Below, one piece after another: positions 10,101 to 16,837 of a stretch of 64,000 bases of DNA. Origin of the DNA: Pseudomonas japonica (GTDB taxonomy: Bacteria; Pseudomonadota; Gammaproteobacteria; Pseudomonadales; Pseudomonadaceae); NCBI RefSeq assembly GCF_900188455.1, contig NZ_FZOL01000027.1, forward strand, positions 26,678-90,677, written 5' to 3'. Below the pieces are notes generated by a model that saw only the letters and a list, made by a program, of their open reading frames with translations, made no database searches and was not told where the DNA came from. The position numbers and the translations under genes were made by a program. The first letter of the stretch is position 1; each line of letters begins with the position of its first letter.

Positions 10101-11819
10101 AGTGTCGTGGCTGGCGTCCGGCATATGCCCGGCGCTGCCGGTGGCCTGGTCTTCCAGCCACAGGTCGGTGCCCAGGTCGGCGATCGCGGTTTTCGCCGCG
10201 GGCGTCGCGTGGCTCAGCAGCAGGTAGGCGCCGGGATTGTCGACCAGGTCGAGCAGCAGGCCGGGCTGCCAATCCTTGTGGAGCGTCAGCTCCAGCCCGG
10301 CGGCCGTGCAGCGCTGCACGCCGGACAATGCCTTGTTGCGCATGATCAGGACCTGGCGCAACTGCAGCGGTGCCAGGCCGATGCGCACTTCGCAGCGCAA
10401 GGGCACCGACAGCGTGCCCGGCCCGCTCAGGGCGAACGGATTGGACAACTGGCCGAGAAGCGCGCAGATGCCTTCGGCCAGGGCATCCAGGGCACTGACC
10501 AGCGCCTGACCGACGAACAGCGCCGCCTTCGCCAGGGCCGTGGCGAAACGGCCGAGGATTTCCAGCAGGCGGGTCAGCCGCGGCGGCGTGACATCCGGGC
10601 CGTCGAGTGTGGCGAGGAAGCTGATGACGTTGCCGACACCTCGCAGCAGGGCGGCGCCCGCGTCGGCCAGCAGTTCCAGCGGATAGGGCTCGACCAGCTT
10701 GAGGCGGACCAGGCGCGAGGCCGAGGGGCTGAACTGCACCTGCCCGCTGAGGCTGATGAAGGTCTGCGGGTCGTCCACCAGGCGCAGTTGCAGACGCTCG
10801 AAGGTGACGTCGGCGAGCAGGCAGCGACTGGCGCCATCCCAGAGCAGGTCGACCGTCACATCATCGGCCTTGAGGCCCAGCGGCCCGAATTGCTGCTGCG
10901 CAACAGCACCGGAGCGCACCCTGAGCGCACCGGACGGGTCCTTGTGCTTGAGCCACAGACCGTCGCCGGTATTGGCCACCCTGAGCTCGGCGATGGAAAG
11001 CGTGGCCGCGCCCCCGGTGATCGTCACGTTGAAGCGGACAAGCCGCGGCTCGATGTTTGCCCAATCGACCGCGTCCGCCGAATCCACCAGGGCCCAGCGC
11101 ACCTTGCCATTGGCCAGGTCGATGGCCAGATGCGGCTGCCCGGACGTGGCGACCACCGCGACCTTGACCTTGTCGGCAAGCGACCCGCCAAGCTGGCCAA
11201 GCCGTTCGAGCAACGGCGACGCTCCCTCGTCACCCGGCCAGACAAGCGTGTCCCGCAGATCCAGGCTGGGGAACCTGAATTCGGGAAAGGCAAAGTTCAG
11301 GTCGTCCAGTTCCACCCGCAGCAGTGCCGGGTTATTCAGGCGCAGCACGCAGCACAGGCTGCTGCTGACCTGCAGCGAGGGCAACGCTGGATCGCCCTGC
11401 AACTGCAGGGTGGAGTGCAGGGAAAATTCGCCGATGCGCGAGTCATTGCCCTGCAACCAGTCCGCCAGCGGCAGTCTGATCTCGCCGTGGGTGGCGGTGC
11501 TCAGATCGAGAAAGGTACTGCTCTCGCCCCAGGTGACCTGCACCGACTCCAGGGCCCGCAATGCCGCGACCAGCTCGGCCCGCGCCTGCTCGCCGCGCCT
11601 GGCGATCTCCTTGCCCACGGCATCGACCGAGAGGCGCGGCGGATCGCCGTCGGCCGACGTCACGGCCCATTCGGGCACGCTCACCGGCGTCGGCAACTGC
11701 GCACTGATCCTGACCTGGTCGGCCTTGTCCAGGGCCACCGCGGACCACCCCTGACCCTGCTCGCGAGTCAGATACAGCACCAGGTCATTCTCGAACCGCT
11801 CGATGATCAAACGTTCCAT
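1116..11819 (-). CDS. Giant protein of unknown function (3567 aa)
   Basis: This is a single uninterrupted frame of 3567 residues. It starts at ATG 11817-11819 after a purine-rich GGGAGGGGGAAG box. There is no signal peptide. Residues 1 to about 1700 are dominated by alternating hydrophobic/polar strands, with short helical insertions (around 420-470) and a glycine-rich beta-repeat stretch near 1550-1700. A charged lysine/glutamate-rich linker follows, then about 1800 residues of mixed alpha/beta sequence with many Trp and Arg. The beta-rich half recalls very large bacterial proteins annotated only as DUF6603-like, but I cannot confirm that. It lies between a SLATT-like 2TM gene and a truncated gene in one operon. 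An intact 10.7-kb frame argues for selection. Possible roles are a secreted or surface scaffold, a lipid-handling beta groove, or a conflict-system component. No catalytic motif was recognised. Confidence 0.85.
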   Translation of the reverse strand: MERLIIERFENDLVLYLTREQGQGWSAVALDKADQVRISAQLPTPVSVPEWAVTSADGDPPRLSVDAVGKEIARRGEQARAELVAALRALESVQVTWGESSTFLDLSTATHGEIRLPLADWLQGNDSRIGEFSLHSTLQLQGDPALPSLQVSSSLCCVLRLNNPALLRVELDDLNFAFPEFRFPSLDLRDTLVWPGDEGASPLLERLGQLGGSLADKVKVAVVATSGQPHLAIDLANGKVRWALVDSADAVDWANIEPRLVRFNVTITGGAATLSIAELRVANTGDGLWLKHKDPSGALRVRSGAVAQQQFGPLGLKADDVTVDLLWDGASRCLLADVTFERLQLRLVDDPQTFISLSGQVQFSPSASRLVRLKLVEPYPLELLADAGAALLRGVGNVISFLATLDGPDVTPPRLTRLLEILGRFATALAKAALFVGQALVSALDALAEGICALLGQLSNPFALSGPGTLSVPLRCEVRIGLAPLQLRQVLIMRNKALSGVQRCTAAGLELTLHKDWQPGLLLDLVDNPGAYLLLSHATPAAKTAIADLGTDLWLEDQATGSAGHMPDASHDTGGRADTRIITLKTQVSPRLPNQRLDIVLVGVERGRAVFLKRLEGSLHGISTGVATVAEPWRLTPLDLDADVEFAKDRLLPLLGMGEPGIGAQPVGFLDKLKDSFAQVVWVEGFTYEYRTATREVEGELALGIKAAGVQSRVELGLILALDTLRVRLRTPKGAGLKSRRIVERALGLTWIIEQRDENKRKNDEEVEMFTLSFLDGESGLALNSEAARMTLRFEGLSSGDDGILFEVSTFFVGRRGIDISATVADSPVRINGLDVPFRFHQGRFEMRAGQLQEATVSGRGKLPPALIGDAECSLDLALLQEGGSIVLRSGKVTLDKKGEAIVCHATRFTLVITDLDLGIQKDGGYHLYLLVTGSLRFTPKAGEFEGGLLGFLKDIEINLERTPLTGDARVLARHVSFQKALNPKKSFSLFNLFTFELRGFGFHPSAERFDGAPAINLSGQIKFAEIGDVMQPKIDFHGLWIAPPADGEALPRISAEGLGLDLQLAGSVKVRGSVLAVDPSTRTVEGKQFAPDGYNTYGFLGEGEVEIPGWGAMQASLGFLEVERKDAPGARRKAFFVYLQKDKLAVEVPTGFWNFYMREAGMGFGFRYTLTGIRDADEAKTPAQLIRVLDDVSKRQGDLGRFAAWTPDPDGDRFTLALRAALQSYPAKKAWIEKEEEKAENPFFFDMIVALRSDLTLLASLRGWLGVNYADFRGNKDNFRERPGLRGYLYISAPRSELLARMIGDSKGFIGERFEGLRTGQTLRRAVESVDWSATLYIRPGLFHYELGWPDQLAVRLVDEANMKVSLRGGMIFRAADDGLVWGYNIEADAWLAFGGSAGSGSIGVALEATLQARFVARLIAYLSWRFSGSMVYGLVMLDASLAFRVRAWMEVDLGFKSFTLRIGFSYSVQFSAAIEMAVTTSGVGGRGNARLAISAFGCTLGVGIGFAFNAGELDAARAQVQRFLAMSISADQPDLPPAAASKDGDQRIDDAAQVETLKAKPADKQVVEQKPATSESRPDLIYLPDAGRPIGKTAFWLVLYRALSPDGEDYAYGLLVPQEVSHSRGGGFYASPPCLRDPLPGFSYRLNYCRLDNLQDVQRLGPDGLGEHLDSEVEYVLSRWTSRIPVDTPGVEFRLDQLFDECFLTSTSWRQEGSEFWRLALDRQEPKRPRQYRRKTATASRDEADRAAQRDLAQREHLANAAQYPADDRALQARSTAMSMFLDQFVTFASGTPRTNLDEAHVLDLGLMFHGPAAQLEALAESLTVHKHDQAQRAAARVEVFNPVRGWFQHQDPIFAGSRLELGANGMCMDWDLSLPWLEEIHPDPDQFLHHYEIRRTIEGREYQPRLVRVKPAATFGAAQEQEGKDLDHVAVHPADWQYVDDFSDLPAEWRRALLPTANEADALLATRAWAKLDIGGEDVTFTWSVTPVDIAGTRGLSKSFLHVFERPRPPVRAAQAEIRVVQTLRSNPAVIPADCDLCWQTRDTAPDDLAVYIAVHDPAWQARKDLKATRSYTLIVEQELILPAGAYAAGGATDKVRGLGSAGAQATAPALRFEIPFAKLRSLANANEAQRASVEALERDADTRNRFELWGALTHEVGWDQTLLSPARLVELRKALWVNQDGQRIAARFWLRTDITLADGVELSSQLVAVPSELTIRHLSGGRAAASTSLRPEVFEWPLHLRLPPLPQHRLRVRSGFLHLRMPVPGASLGQWAAGDQRCIEVQRDSARRSAVHLEFDALAQWAGDVVDPLHQTSIAGFDLHELDLDDLAPLDTHAQALEESPQTWERARRIAHIELLAPEEASLVPSNNADWLGWQAHYPSESWRALPRPGQGATAPRRAWYSARESTPGFAKRLPRQRLLLQAPESAIIELLRKGWPDSIKARLTIAIDSPASRTLKDISASLRVGLCTPVVELAGAAAPDAFFGLAKDEHFSLLQTGRFTASVLRYLLLSLCLQGLDDEGPEVKAWQRDPGALDGLNLELSSHLGEELLTSVPVALDFRSPLHPLLEETLAELALRDRQGQAIPQVYRAYNVMLQAPAQVEGSELAAWLAATPPASDPYGWGVLQALGLAATVRLYHLGEGRFLRPVEVAARVDAVFSAVFERWRGRLGTSCQPFAEVLLKPGANRVVRPFDAVSTASSASKAFDIDDDGLALIQLSLRPVPEAIWDYRLLTFDAAEACRERLDCHAGSGGQWSLQRMSLWLKRAHGDTSQDEIDLLDPATGLGVTLGRKDPQVELRLAQSTLGQHRLVVRCPAGRTDLVGFKIRYGLQVTITQQGGRTFEKTVYLTVRPSRCKLRRSPRVTLAGLDVFELFPMQNAKAWARQMGTEPRRLGTLLAHLRAVAPNFAEPKRYDDDTWTSLMGQYTAWAQRLLDHAAAPGPGLAGTSSINLALAAPSRTNPLRLAADGAGCVRLYIPSDDRWGHARAYALRPVSRYAHLMAGVGLLPAAEREQLVTEDMRKQPVGHAIAVVPRTERIEPPVILGSSIQHETWELILARHGEESLAASNRPLFARLGKPDVLLTQLRAYRTPTWPRKLVADHGIDDPELYPQRLAEHPQRPAQWDDLGAVAPAQAGEVRRLTPTRLGEMADTRAGLWKGAEVLNFPAIAPQYKVLAVAAARAGIVVSELVSALQDDLPRRSLRTLDSAQALLPILSLVPGPHGETLYRLSHRLLSHHDLTPEVARERNSGGPQDVCWWPDPDISYQLHFQASSGSLRLSEELSDTRLVAEDATTAAVAVRCRGTRWTTAESLPRIDSNPAPRAFQLVVDFRPLAPWRATLALAGRPEYDAPFEQAIVRFARVLRLNQRYFALQQAAAESNDDYAARIVAFPEACKALANRLEAAARFDGGELLDDCRMAGERVARWLEQNGGAANWPALFSQAVAAGELADLDAPALRCWPRPDPALPEWDSAPLYLRDADMADILCLWDIPVDSEIDAIVASGHVLAAQGSRFWQLLVQRLNGGSASLELRAIDARASWSAQMAEHPGVMAVAVQWPKLVKMIQ

Positions 11820-11879
11820 GCTTCCCCCTCCCCTTGGCCCGACATGCTGCCGCGCGCCCCAGCCAGCGGGCGCAATCGG

Positions 11880-12386
11880 TCACACCGATACGCTGTCCTG
11901 TTCCTGTCTGGCGAGATCCCCGGGCACCCCGCCGCCCGCGCCCAGGCGGCGGATCGTCGACTTGGGCAAGGTCGGGGCATCGGCCAGCACCGCATCCAGG
12001 CGCTTGCGCAGGTCGGTCACCACGGCGCCGAGGCTGCCGTCCTGCTTGCCACTGGCCAGTTCCTCCTGGATTTCCCGGGCCATGGCGCCGAGCTTCTCCG
12101 CCGCGTCCTGATGCGCCGCGGCGCGGCTGTCGAAGTTGAGGAAGGTCTGCAGCGAGCTCAGCACCAGGGTCAGGATCGAGAACCCGGCGGCCAGGTAGCG
12201 CGGCCAGACCAGCTCGGAATTGGCGATCGAGCTGAACGCGCTGGCGCTGACCACCGCCGACAGCGCCACACAGGGGATGCCCAGCTTCCAGCTGAATTTT
12301 TCGAAGTCGCGGGCGCCGACCTCGTGTTCGATCTGCAGCCGGACGATCATCCGGCGCCACTTTTCCAACAGTTCACTCTGGCTCAT
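11880..12386 (-). CDS. SLATT-like two-TM membrane protein
   Basis: The protein has 168 residues. An amphipathic N-terminal helix (about 5-34, including WRRM and FEKFSWK) precedes two TM segments at about 35-54 and 61-84. A soluble helical tail follows, with FLNF, AAAHQDAAEKLG and REIQEEL, and the end is flexible. This order (helix, two TMs, conserved Phe/Asn-Phe, then an A..H..A..L..EI helix) matches the SLATT / DUF4231 class. SLATT proteins are predicted pore-forming effectors that accompany SMODS nucleotidyltransferases or SLOG sensors in conflict systems. No such partner lies upstream here; the neighbours are a helical protein and the giant gene. The start ATG at 12384-12386 has a GAGGAG box 6 bases upstream. 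The family call rests on pattern only. Confidence 0.65.
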   Translation of the reverse strand: MSQSELLEKWRRMIVRLQIEHEVGARDFEKFSWKLGIPCVALSAVVSASAFSSIANSELVWPRYLAAGFSILTLVLSSLQTFLNFDSRAAAHQDAAEKLGAMAREIQEELASGKQDGSLGAVVTDLRKRLDAVLADAPTLPKSTIRRLGAGGGVPGDLARQEQDSVSV

Positions 12387-12501
12387 GGTGTGCTCCTCGA
12401 CACAGGTCCGGGCAAAGCGGGGTCACGCGGCCAGCGCAAGCGCGCGGCCGACAGGGCGATCTTCGGGAAGACCGGCTCCGCCTGGGAGCCGGCGCGGTGT
12501 T

Positions 12502-13257
12502 TCACGGCAGCGGCGGCGTGCTATCGATCCGGCACCCCTCCTGCCCCTGGTACGCCACGCGCAGGACGTGGATCAGGAACCGTCGGGCCTGGAGGACTTC
12601 GGCGCGGTACTTGCGATAGCTGGCGTTACTGACCAGTGCATCGCGGTAGCGCTGGTGCAGGGTCTCCAGCTCGCTCACGGCGACTTCGAGATCGTTCTTC
12701 GCAGCGGCGAAGTCGGCTCCTGCCTCGGACAGCGTTTCGGCAACCCGGGCCGCGGCCTCCAGCGCGCGCTTGGCGGACTCGGCGGGCGTCTTGGGTTTGC
12801 TGGCGTCGAGAAAGTCGGTGAACAGGCCGATGCGATTTTCAGTGAAGGCCAGCGCGACTTGTGCCCGCTCGGTGTCCGACTTTGCGTCGTACAACTGAAT
12901 CCCGAAGTTCACCGATCCGACCACGACCTTCACGCCATAGGCGGAGCCGATGCACACGGGATTCCTGCTCATGACGCAGGTTTCCACGGCGATATCGACG
13001 ACCGCATCGATCGCTTCCAGCGCCAGTGTCCTGCTTGCCTGGGCCAGGGCCTGCTCCTTCTTCTTCCTGGCGGCCTCGCGACGGTCCAGGGCAGCGAAAA
13101 TCAGAATGGTCTCGGATTCCAGCGCCTTCTCGCTCATTGTCGCGGTCAGGGAGATCTGGTCTTGCAGGTAGGCCTCGAACTGCGCCAGCTCAGCGCAATT
13201 GGCCACGCTCGGGTTGGCGATCAGGGTGTTGATTCGCGACTTGCATTGATAGGGCAT
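12502..13257 (-). CDS. Hypothetical helical protein, first gene of the giant-gene operon
   Basis: The protein has 251 residues and starts MPYQCKSR at ATG 13255-13257; a longer upstream extension lacks a convincing ribosome site, so the shorter start was chosen. It is largely alpha-helical. A basic helix (RREAARKKKEQALAQ) is followed by a moderately hydrophobic stretch around residues 85-125 with three cysteines, then long alanine/glutamate-rich coiled-coil-like helices to the C-terminus. There is no clear TM helix or enzyme motif. It is followed 115 bases later by the SLATT-like gene in the same direction, so it may be its sensor, chaperone or regulator. Family unknown. Confidence 0.75.
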   Translation of the reverse strand: MPYQCKSRINTLIANPSVANCAELAQFEAYLQDQISLTATMSEKALESETILIFAALDRREAARKKKEQALAQASRTLALEAIDAVVDIAVETCVMSRNPVCIGSAYGVKVVVGSVNFGIQLYDAKSDTERAQVALAFTENRIGLFTDFLDASKPKTPAESAKRALEAAARVAETLSEAGADFAAAKNDLEVAVSELETLHQRYRDALVSNASYRKYRAEVLQARRFLIHVLRVAYQGQEGCRIDSTPPLP

Positions 13258-13492
13258 GGTGACTCCTCGGGAAAAAAGCGGCGTCTGCACGTCCGCCAAC
13301 ATCCGCGGCGAACGGTGTTTCCCCTAAGGCATTACTGGGGTTGGCTTGAATGACTGTAGCCAGCCCATGGAAAATCGCCCGGCTTTTTCATAGCCATTTG
13401 CCTTTATCGATTCGGCGTTGCCGTGGGGCTGTTCCGGGGCAGCACGACACCCTTCCAGCACCCTCAAAACAGGCACCTGCCTCGCCCAAACC

Positions 13493-13522
13493 AACTGTCA
13501 TGGTCGCGCAACCATACAGTTT
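13493..13522 (+). promoter_or_regulatory. Imperfect dyad, candidate MocR-type operator
   Basis: AACTGTCATGGT and ACCATACAGTT are inverted arms around a 6-base CGCGCA centre, about 130 bases upstream of the SDR start. The cluster ends with its own MocR-family regulator at 19536-20945, and such regulators commonly bind paired or direct CCATACAG-like half-sites. The assignment is inference. Confidence 0.4.
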
Positions 13523-13541
13523 GGCGCCCATCCCCCCGCGC

Positions 13542-13553
13542 TGTACCGGTACA
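13542..13553. promoter_or_regulatory. Perfect 12-bp palindrome TGTACCGGTACA
   Basis: This perfect self-complementary dodecamer lies about 100 bases before the SDR start and 20 bases after the larger dyad. It could be a second operator or part of a promoter. No regulator can be assigned from sequence. Confidence 0.3.
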
Positions 13554-13652
13554 TCCCCCCCTGCCCTTCTTAATCTGCAGCTGTTCATCAGGCACGGACG
13601 CTTCGAAAAACTGCGATTCCCCCTTCCAACAGTGCAATGAAAGGAGCAGCAA

Positions 13653-14393
13653 TTGAGAACTGATGAAACGGTCGTCGTCACCGGGGTGACGTCTGGCATT
13701 GGCCTGGCTTGCGCCAGAATGCTGATGAAGCAAGGACGCAACGTTATCGGAATCGGACGTCGAAAAGAGCGCCTGGATAATCTGGCCGATGAATTCCACG
13801 GCCGATTCCATGCATTGAACTGCGATGTTCGCGACAGTCAGTCACTGAATAGCGCATTCAATGAGTTGCCCGACGAATTCGCCGATATCGGCAAACTCGT
13901 CAATGCCGCGGGTCTGTTGCAGGGCCAGGGAAGTTTGCTGGATATCACCGACGAACATATATCCACGATGCTCGACACCAATATCCACGGCCTGATCAAC
14001 GTGACCCGCGCGGTACTGCCGAAACTGATCGAAAGTGGCCGTGGCCATGTGGTCAACCTGAGTTCCATCGGTGCCCATGTGCACTACAAGGGCGGCCATG
14101 TCTACGCCGCCTCCAAGGCCTTCGTCGAGCACTTCGGGCGCTGCCTGCGCACCGAGCTGGTCGGCAGCCGGGTCCGCCTGACCAGCATCGCGCCGGGCAA
14201 GACACGCTCGGAGTTCGCCCTGGTGCAGTGCGATGGCGACCAGGCCCGGGCCGACCGCGTGTACAGCAGCCTGACCCCGCTGGAGCCGGAAGACGTGGCC
14301 AACGCGGTGCTCTGGGCACTGCAGCAGCCGGACCACGTGAACATCAACCTTATCGAACTAACGCCTGCTGACCAGGAACTTTCGTACCGGTGA
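13653..14393 (+). CDS. Short-chain dehydrogenase/reductase (YdfG-like)
   Basis: This 246-residue classical SDR is a cytosolic NAD(P)-dependent oxidoreductase acting on an alcohol/ketone. Visible motifs are the TGVTSGIG nucleotide loop at 10-17, NAAG at 84-87, catalytic Ser at 137/138, and Tyr151-x3-Lys155. The sequence around GRRKERL and the C-terminal PEDVANAV segment resemble the YdfG group, which oxidises beta-hydroxy acids such as L-allo-threonine. The start is TTG at 13653, chosen because AAGGAG lies 7 bases upstream and the nearby ATG at 13637 is out of frame. It is the first gene of a packed operon; four bases separate it from the next gene. A role on an amino-acid-like intermediate is inferred. 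Confidence 0.9.
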   Translation: MRTDETVVVTGVTSGIGLACARMLMKQGRNVIGIGRRKERLDNLADEFHGRFHALNCDVRDSQSLNSAFNELPDEFADIGKLVNAAGLLQGQGSLLDITDEHISTMLDTNIHGLINVTRAVLPKLIESGRGHVVNLSSIGAHVHYKGGHVYAASKAFVEHFGRCLRTELVGSRVRLTSIAPGKTRSEFALVQCDGDQARADRVYSSLTPLEPEDVANAVLWALQQPDHVNINLIELTPADQELSYR

Positions 14394-14397
14394 CTCC

Positions 14398-15597
14398 ATG
14401 AGCCAATCTCTCGCGAAGTATTACGTCAGAAACAAACTTACCCATAAGTTGATCAGCAAGCGTGTGTTGTCGCCGATTTCCCTGGCGCAACAACCGCCGG
14501 CCGACCTGGTCAAGGCACTCTGTATCGAAGAGGAAGTTTCCCGGCTGTCGGCGGTCTACAGCAACTTCCAGCAGGCCGATGATGAGCGCACCGGTTTGCC
14601 GCGGTATATGCCGTTCTATCGTTTCATCCAGTCGAAGTTCCCTGGCTTCCAATGGCAAGTGCGTAACAGCGACGGCAAGAAGACCCTGATTCTCGACAAG
14701 CCGTTCATCAACCAGAGCCGGCCCTCGCTGCTCAACCTGCTGCTCTGCGCGGTCAACGACAATATCGTCACCACACCGGCGCTGAAAGTCCGCTACCCGG
14801 CCATGGCGCCCCTGCCGGACGCCCTGGTGATCGACCTGGAGCAGGCCTTCGAGCGGCTGTCGTTCAGCAACTCGGCGCCGCACTTCATGACGCGCTTCGC
14901 CGAAACCCTGGTCAAGGGCCTGGCCGGGGAGCCCATCACCCTGGTCTCGCCGGTCTGCCCGGACTACGGCTACGAGAGCAAGAACGGCCGGCTGCGCTAC
15001 ACCTTCGACCACCTCGGCGAAGGCATCGGTCTGGTAGCCGGGCGCGTGGTCAAGACCCTGCCCGCCCTGCAGGCGGTGCTGCGCAAGCATGGCATCGATG
15101 CGCGCATCGCCATCGGTGCCGGCGACTTCGAAGGCTTCGACGAATCGACCCTGAACCGCCTCAAGGAAACCCGCGAAGGCTTCGCCCGCAAGCTGCGCAT
15201 CAGCCAGGGCAAGATCCTCGACATCCTCGGCGCGCGGACCGAATCGATCATGATCGCCGAGGCCGCCGGTGGCGAAGCGCAGTGGCGCGTGCTCACCGCC
15301 GACGCCGAACGGCGCCTGGCCAGCCGCGACAACGGCTGCATCGTCGACAGCGACCTCGATTACGCGGCGATCTTCAATGCCCGCCTGCCGCTGTACCAGG
15401 CCTGGCACCAGCACCGCAGCAACGAGGAGCTGATGCACATCCTCTACGCCCAGGGTGCCGAGTACGCCGCCATCGGCCAGGTCTTCGCCCGGCAGTGGCA
15501 GAACCCGATCGTCATCGGCGCCGACCACAACCGCATGCAGCCGTTCTACTGGCTGTACAGCGATATCCCGGTCCTCTACCTGACGCGGGTGTACTGA
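14398..15597 (+). CDS. Unrecognised protein of the biosynthetic cluster (399 aa)
   Basis: The protein has 399 residues and starts MSQSLAKYYV. It is soluble with no signal peptide. A conserved-looking core holds LVSPVCPDYGYE and YTFDHLGEGIGLVAG (about 180-220), followed by RIAIGAGDFEGFDES and a C-terminal ADHNRMQPFYWLYSDIP. I recognise no family. The cysteine and acidic residues of the core could form an active site. Its stop overlaps the start of the desaturase gene (TGATG), implying translational coupling and a joint pathway. It is probably an enzyme making or tailoring the core scaffold of the metabolite; this is inference from context. Confidence 0.8.
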   Translation: MSQSLAKYYVRNKLTHKLISKRVLSPISLAQQPPADLVKALCIEEEVSRLSAVYSNFQQADDERTGLPRYMPFYRFIQSKFPGFQWQVRNSDGKKTLILDKPFINQSRPSLLNLLLCAVNDNIVTTPALKVRYPAMAPLPDALVIDLEQAFERLSFSNSAPHFMTRFAETLVKGLAGEPITLVSPVCPDYGYESKNGRLRYTFDHLGEGIGLVAGRVVKTLPALQAVLRKHGIDARIAIGAGDFEGFDESTLNRLKETREGFARKLRISQGKILDILGARTESIMIAEAAGGEAQWRVLTADAERRLASRDNGCIVDSDLDYAAIFNARLPLYQAWHQHRSNEELMHILYAQGAEYAAIGQVFARQWQNPIVIGADHNRMQPFYWLYSDIPVLYLTRVY

Positions 15598-16835
15598 TGA
15601 GCCCGGTACAAGGCGCGAAACAGCGCACTCACTACTGCCAGTACGGCCCCCGCGGCAACGTCCGCGCCAGCTACGCCCATCTGCCGTTCCAGCCGCTGTG
15701 GACCTGGCTGACCGGCAAGGGCCTGGCGCAGCCGGCCGAGGACCTGAAAGCACGGATGGAGCAGACCGGCGAGGCGTTCCTGCGGGTTCACCTGCTGTTC
15801 ACCTGGGCCTGCATGATCGGCCTGGTGCTGCTCGGCCAGGCGGTGCTGGACGGGGCCTTCCATCCGTTGCTGGCGCTGCTGCTGGTGCTCGGTGCCTGGG
15901 TGCTGATGGTCAACCGCCTGCGCAGCATGCAGGCGACCTTCCACTACCTGACCCATGGCGCGGTGCTCAAGGACAAGGCGCGCGCCCAGCGTTACGCGCG
16001 TTTCTTCCTGACCACGCCGCTGCTCTACCAGGACTGGGACACCTACAACCAGAGCCACGTGCGCGAGCATCACAACATCCATGTGCTGTGCACCGACATC
16101 GACCCGGACCAGCGCTTCATCGAAGCGCAGGGCTTTGCCCCGGGCATGTCGGAACTGGCGTACTGGTGGCGGGTGATCGCCACGCCGTTCCGCCCGACCT
16201 ACCTGCTGCGCCAGTGGCGCGCCACGCTGAACGACAGCTTCGTGCGCCCGCCACGCCATGAAGTGCTGTTCCGCCTGGCGTTCTGGGGCGTGCTGCTGGC
16301 CGTGCTGTGGGCCACCGGGACCCTGGCGGCCTTCGGCCTGATCTACCTGATCCCGCGGGCCGTGCTGTTCGAGCACTCGATGTGGCTGCAGCTGTTCACC
16401 GAACACCTGTGGTTCTACCAGCGCGAAGCCGGGCGTGGCGACAAGCCGCATTACGGCCGCCTGACCTGGGGCCGCTTCCAGGGCCGCACGCCGCCCACCG
16501 GCGGGACCGTCGCCTGGGCCGGCTGGCTGCTCAAGGGCCTGCTGCTGGACGTACCGGTGCGCCTGTACGTGTATCCGCAGGACCTGCCCAACCACGACGC
16601 CCACCATCGCCGCCCCAACGTGCATTACCGGCATATCGCCCACTACCGCGCCAGCGTCGAGGAGCAACCGTCGAGCTACGGCCCGTTTCTCGAAGTCTGG
16701 GGCTTCATGGCCGGCCTGTACCTGATTCGCGACCACCTCTGCCGCGGCGTGCGCGAGCCCTTCGGGCCGCTGCAGGCGACCGCCATCGACCTGAACGACC
16801 ACCTGTATTCCACGCCCAGTTCTCAAGGAGCCTGA
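15597..16835 (+). CDS. Membrane di-iron fatty-acid-desaturase/hydroxylase family protein
   Basis: This 412-residue integral membrane protein has at least four TM helices (about 62-82, 86-104, 226-250 and a weaker C-terminal one). Histidine clusters of the desaturase/AlkB type are present: HYLTH at 116-120, HVREHHNIH at 154-162, and HDAHH at 333-337 with HYRH soon after. These ligate a di-iron centre for O2-dependent desaturation or hydroxylation. Members in secondary metabolism, such as the rhizobitoxine desaturase RtxC, act on amino-acid derivatives rather than lipids, which would suit this cluster. The start overlaps the preceding stop, and the next gene begins 3 bases after this stop. The substrate is unknown. 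Confidence 0.85.
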   Translation: MSPVQGAKQRTHYCQYGPRGNVRASYAHLPFQPLWTWLTGKGLAQPAEDLKARMEQTGEAFLRVHLLFTWACMIGLVLLGQAVLDGAFHPLLALLLVLGAWVLMVNRLRSMQATFHYLTHGAVLKDKARAQRYARFFLTTPLLYQDWDTYNQSHVREHHNIHVLCTDIDPDQRFIEAQGFAPGMSELAYWWRVIATPFRPTYLLRQWRATLNDSFVRPPRHEVLFRLAFWGVLLAVLWATGTLAAFGLIYLIPRAVLFEHSMWLQLFTEHLWFYQREAGRGDKPHYGRLTWGRFQGRTPPTGGTVAWAGWLLKGLLLDVPVRLYVYPQDLPNHDAHHRRPNVHYRHIAHYRASVEEQPSSYGPFLEVWGFMAGLYLIRDHLCRGVREPFGPLQATAIDLNDHLYSTPSSQGA

Positions 16836-16837
16836 TC

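Larger units (their letters stand above)
13258..13652. promoter_or_regulatory. Divergent intergenic region between the SLATT operon and the biosynthetic cluster
   Basis: No convincing gene was found in these 395 bases. The region separates the minus-strand operon ending its 5' side at 13257 from the plus-strand SDR gene. It holds two dyad sequences listed separately (13493-13522 and 13542-13553). Its GC is lower than that of the flanking genes, as expected for promoters. Confidence 0.5.

Noticed and set aside
5643..12632. A 2329-codon open frame on the plus strand opposite the giant gene
   Set aside because: It is a GC-driven mirror of the minus-strand gene: no domain, poor composition (rich in Gln, Arg and His) and no ribosome site.
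14350..15753. Long minus-strand frame across the biosynthetic genes
   Set aside because: Overlaps two well supported plus-strand genes with translational coupling.
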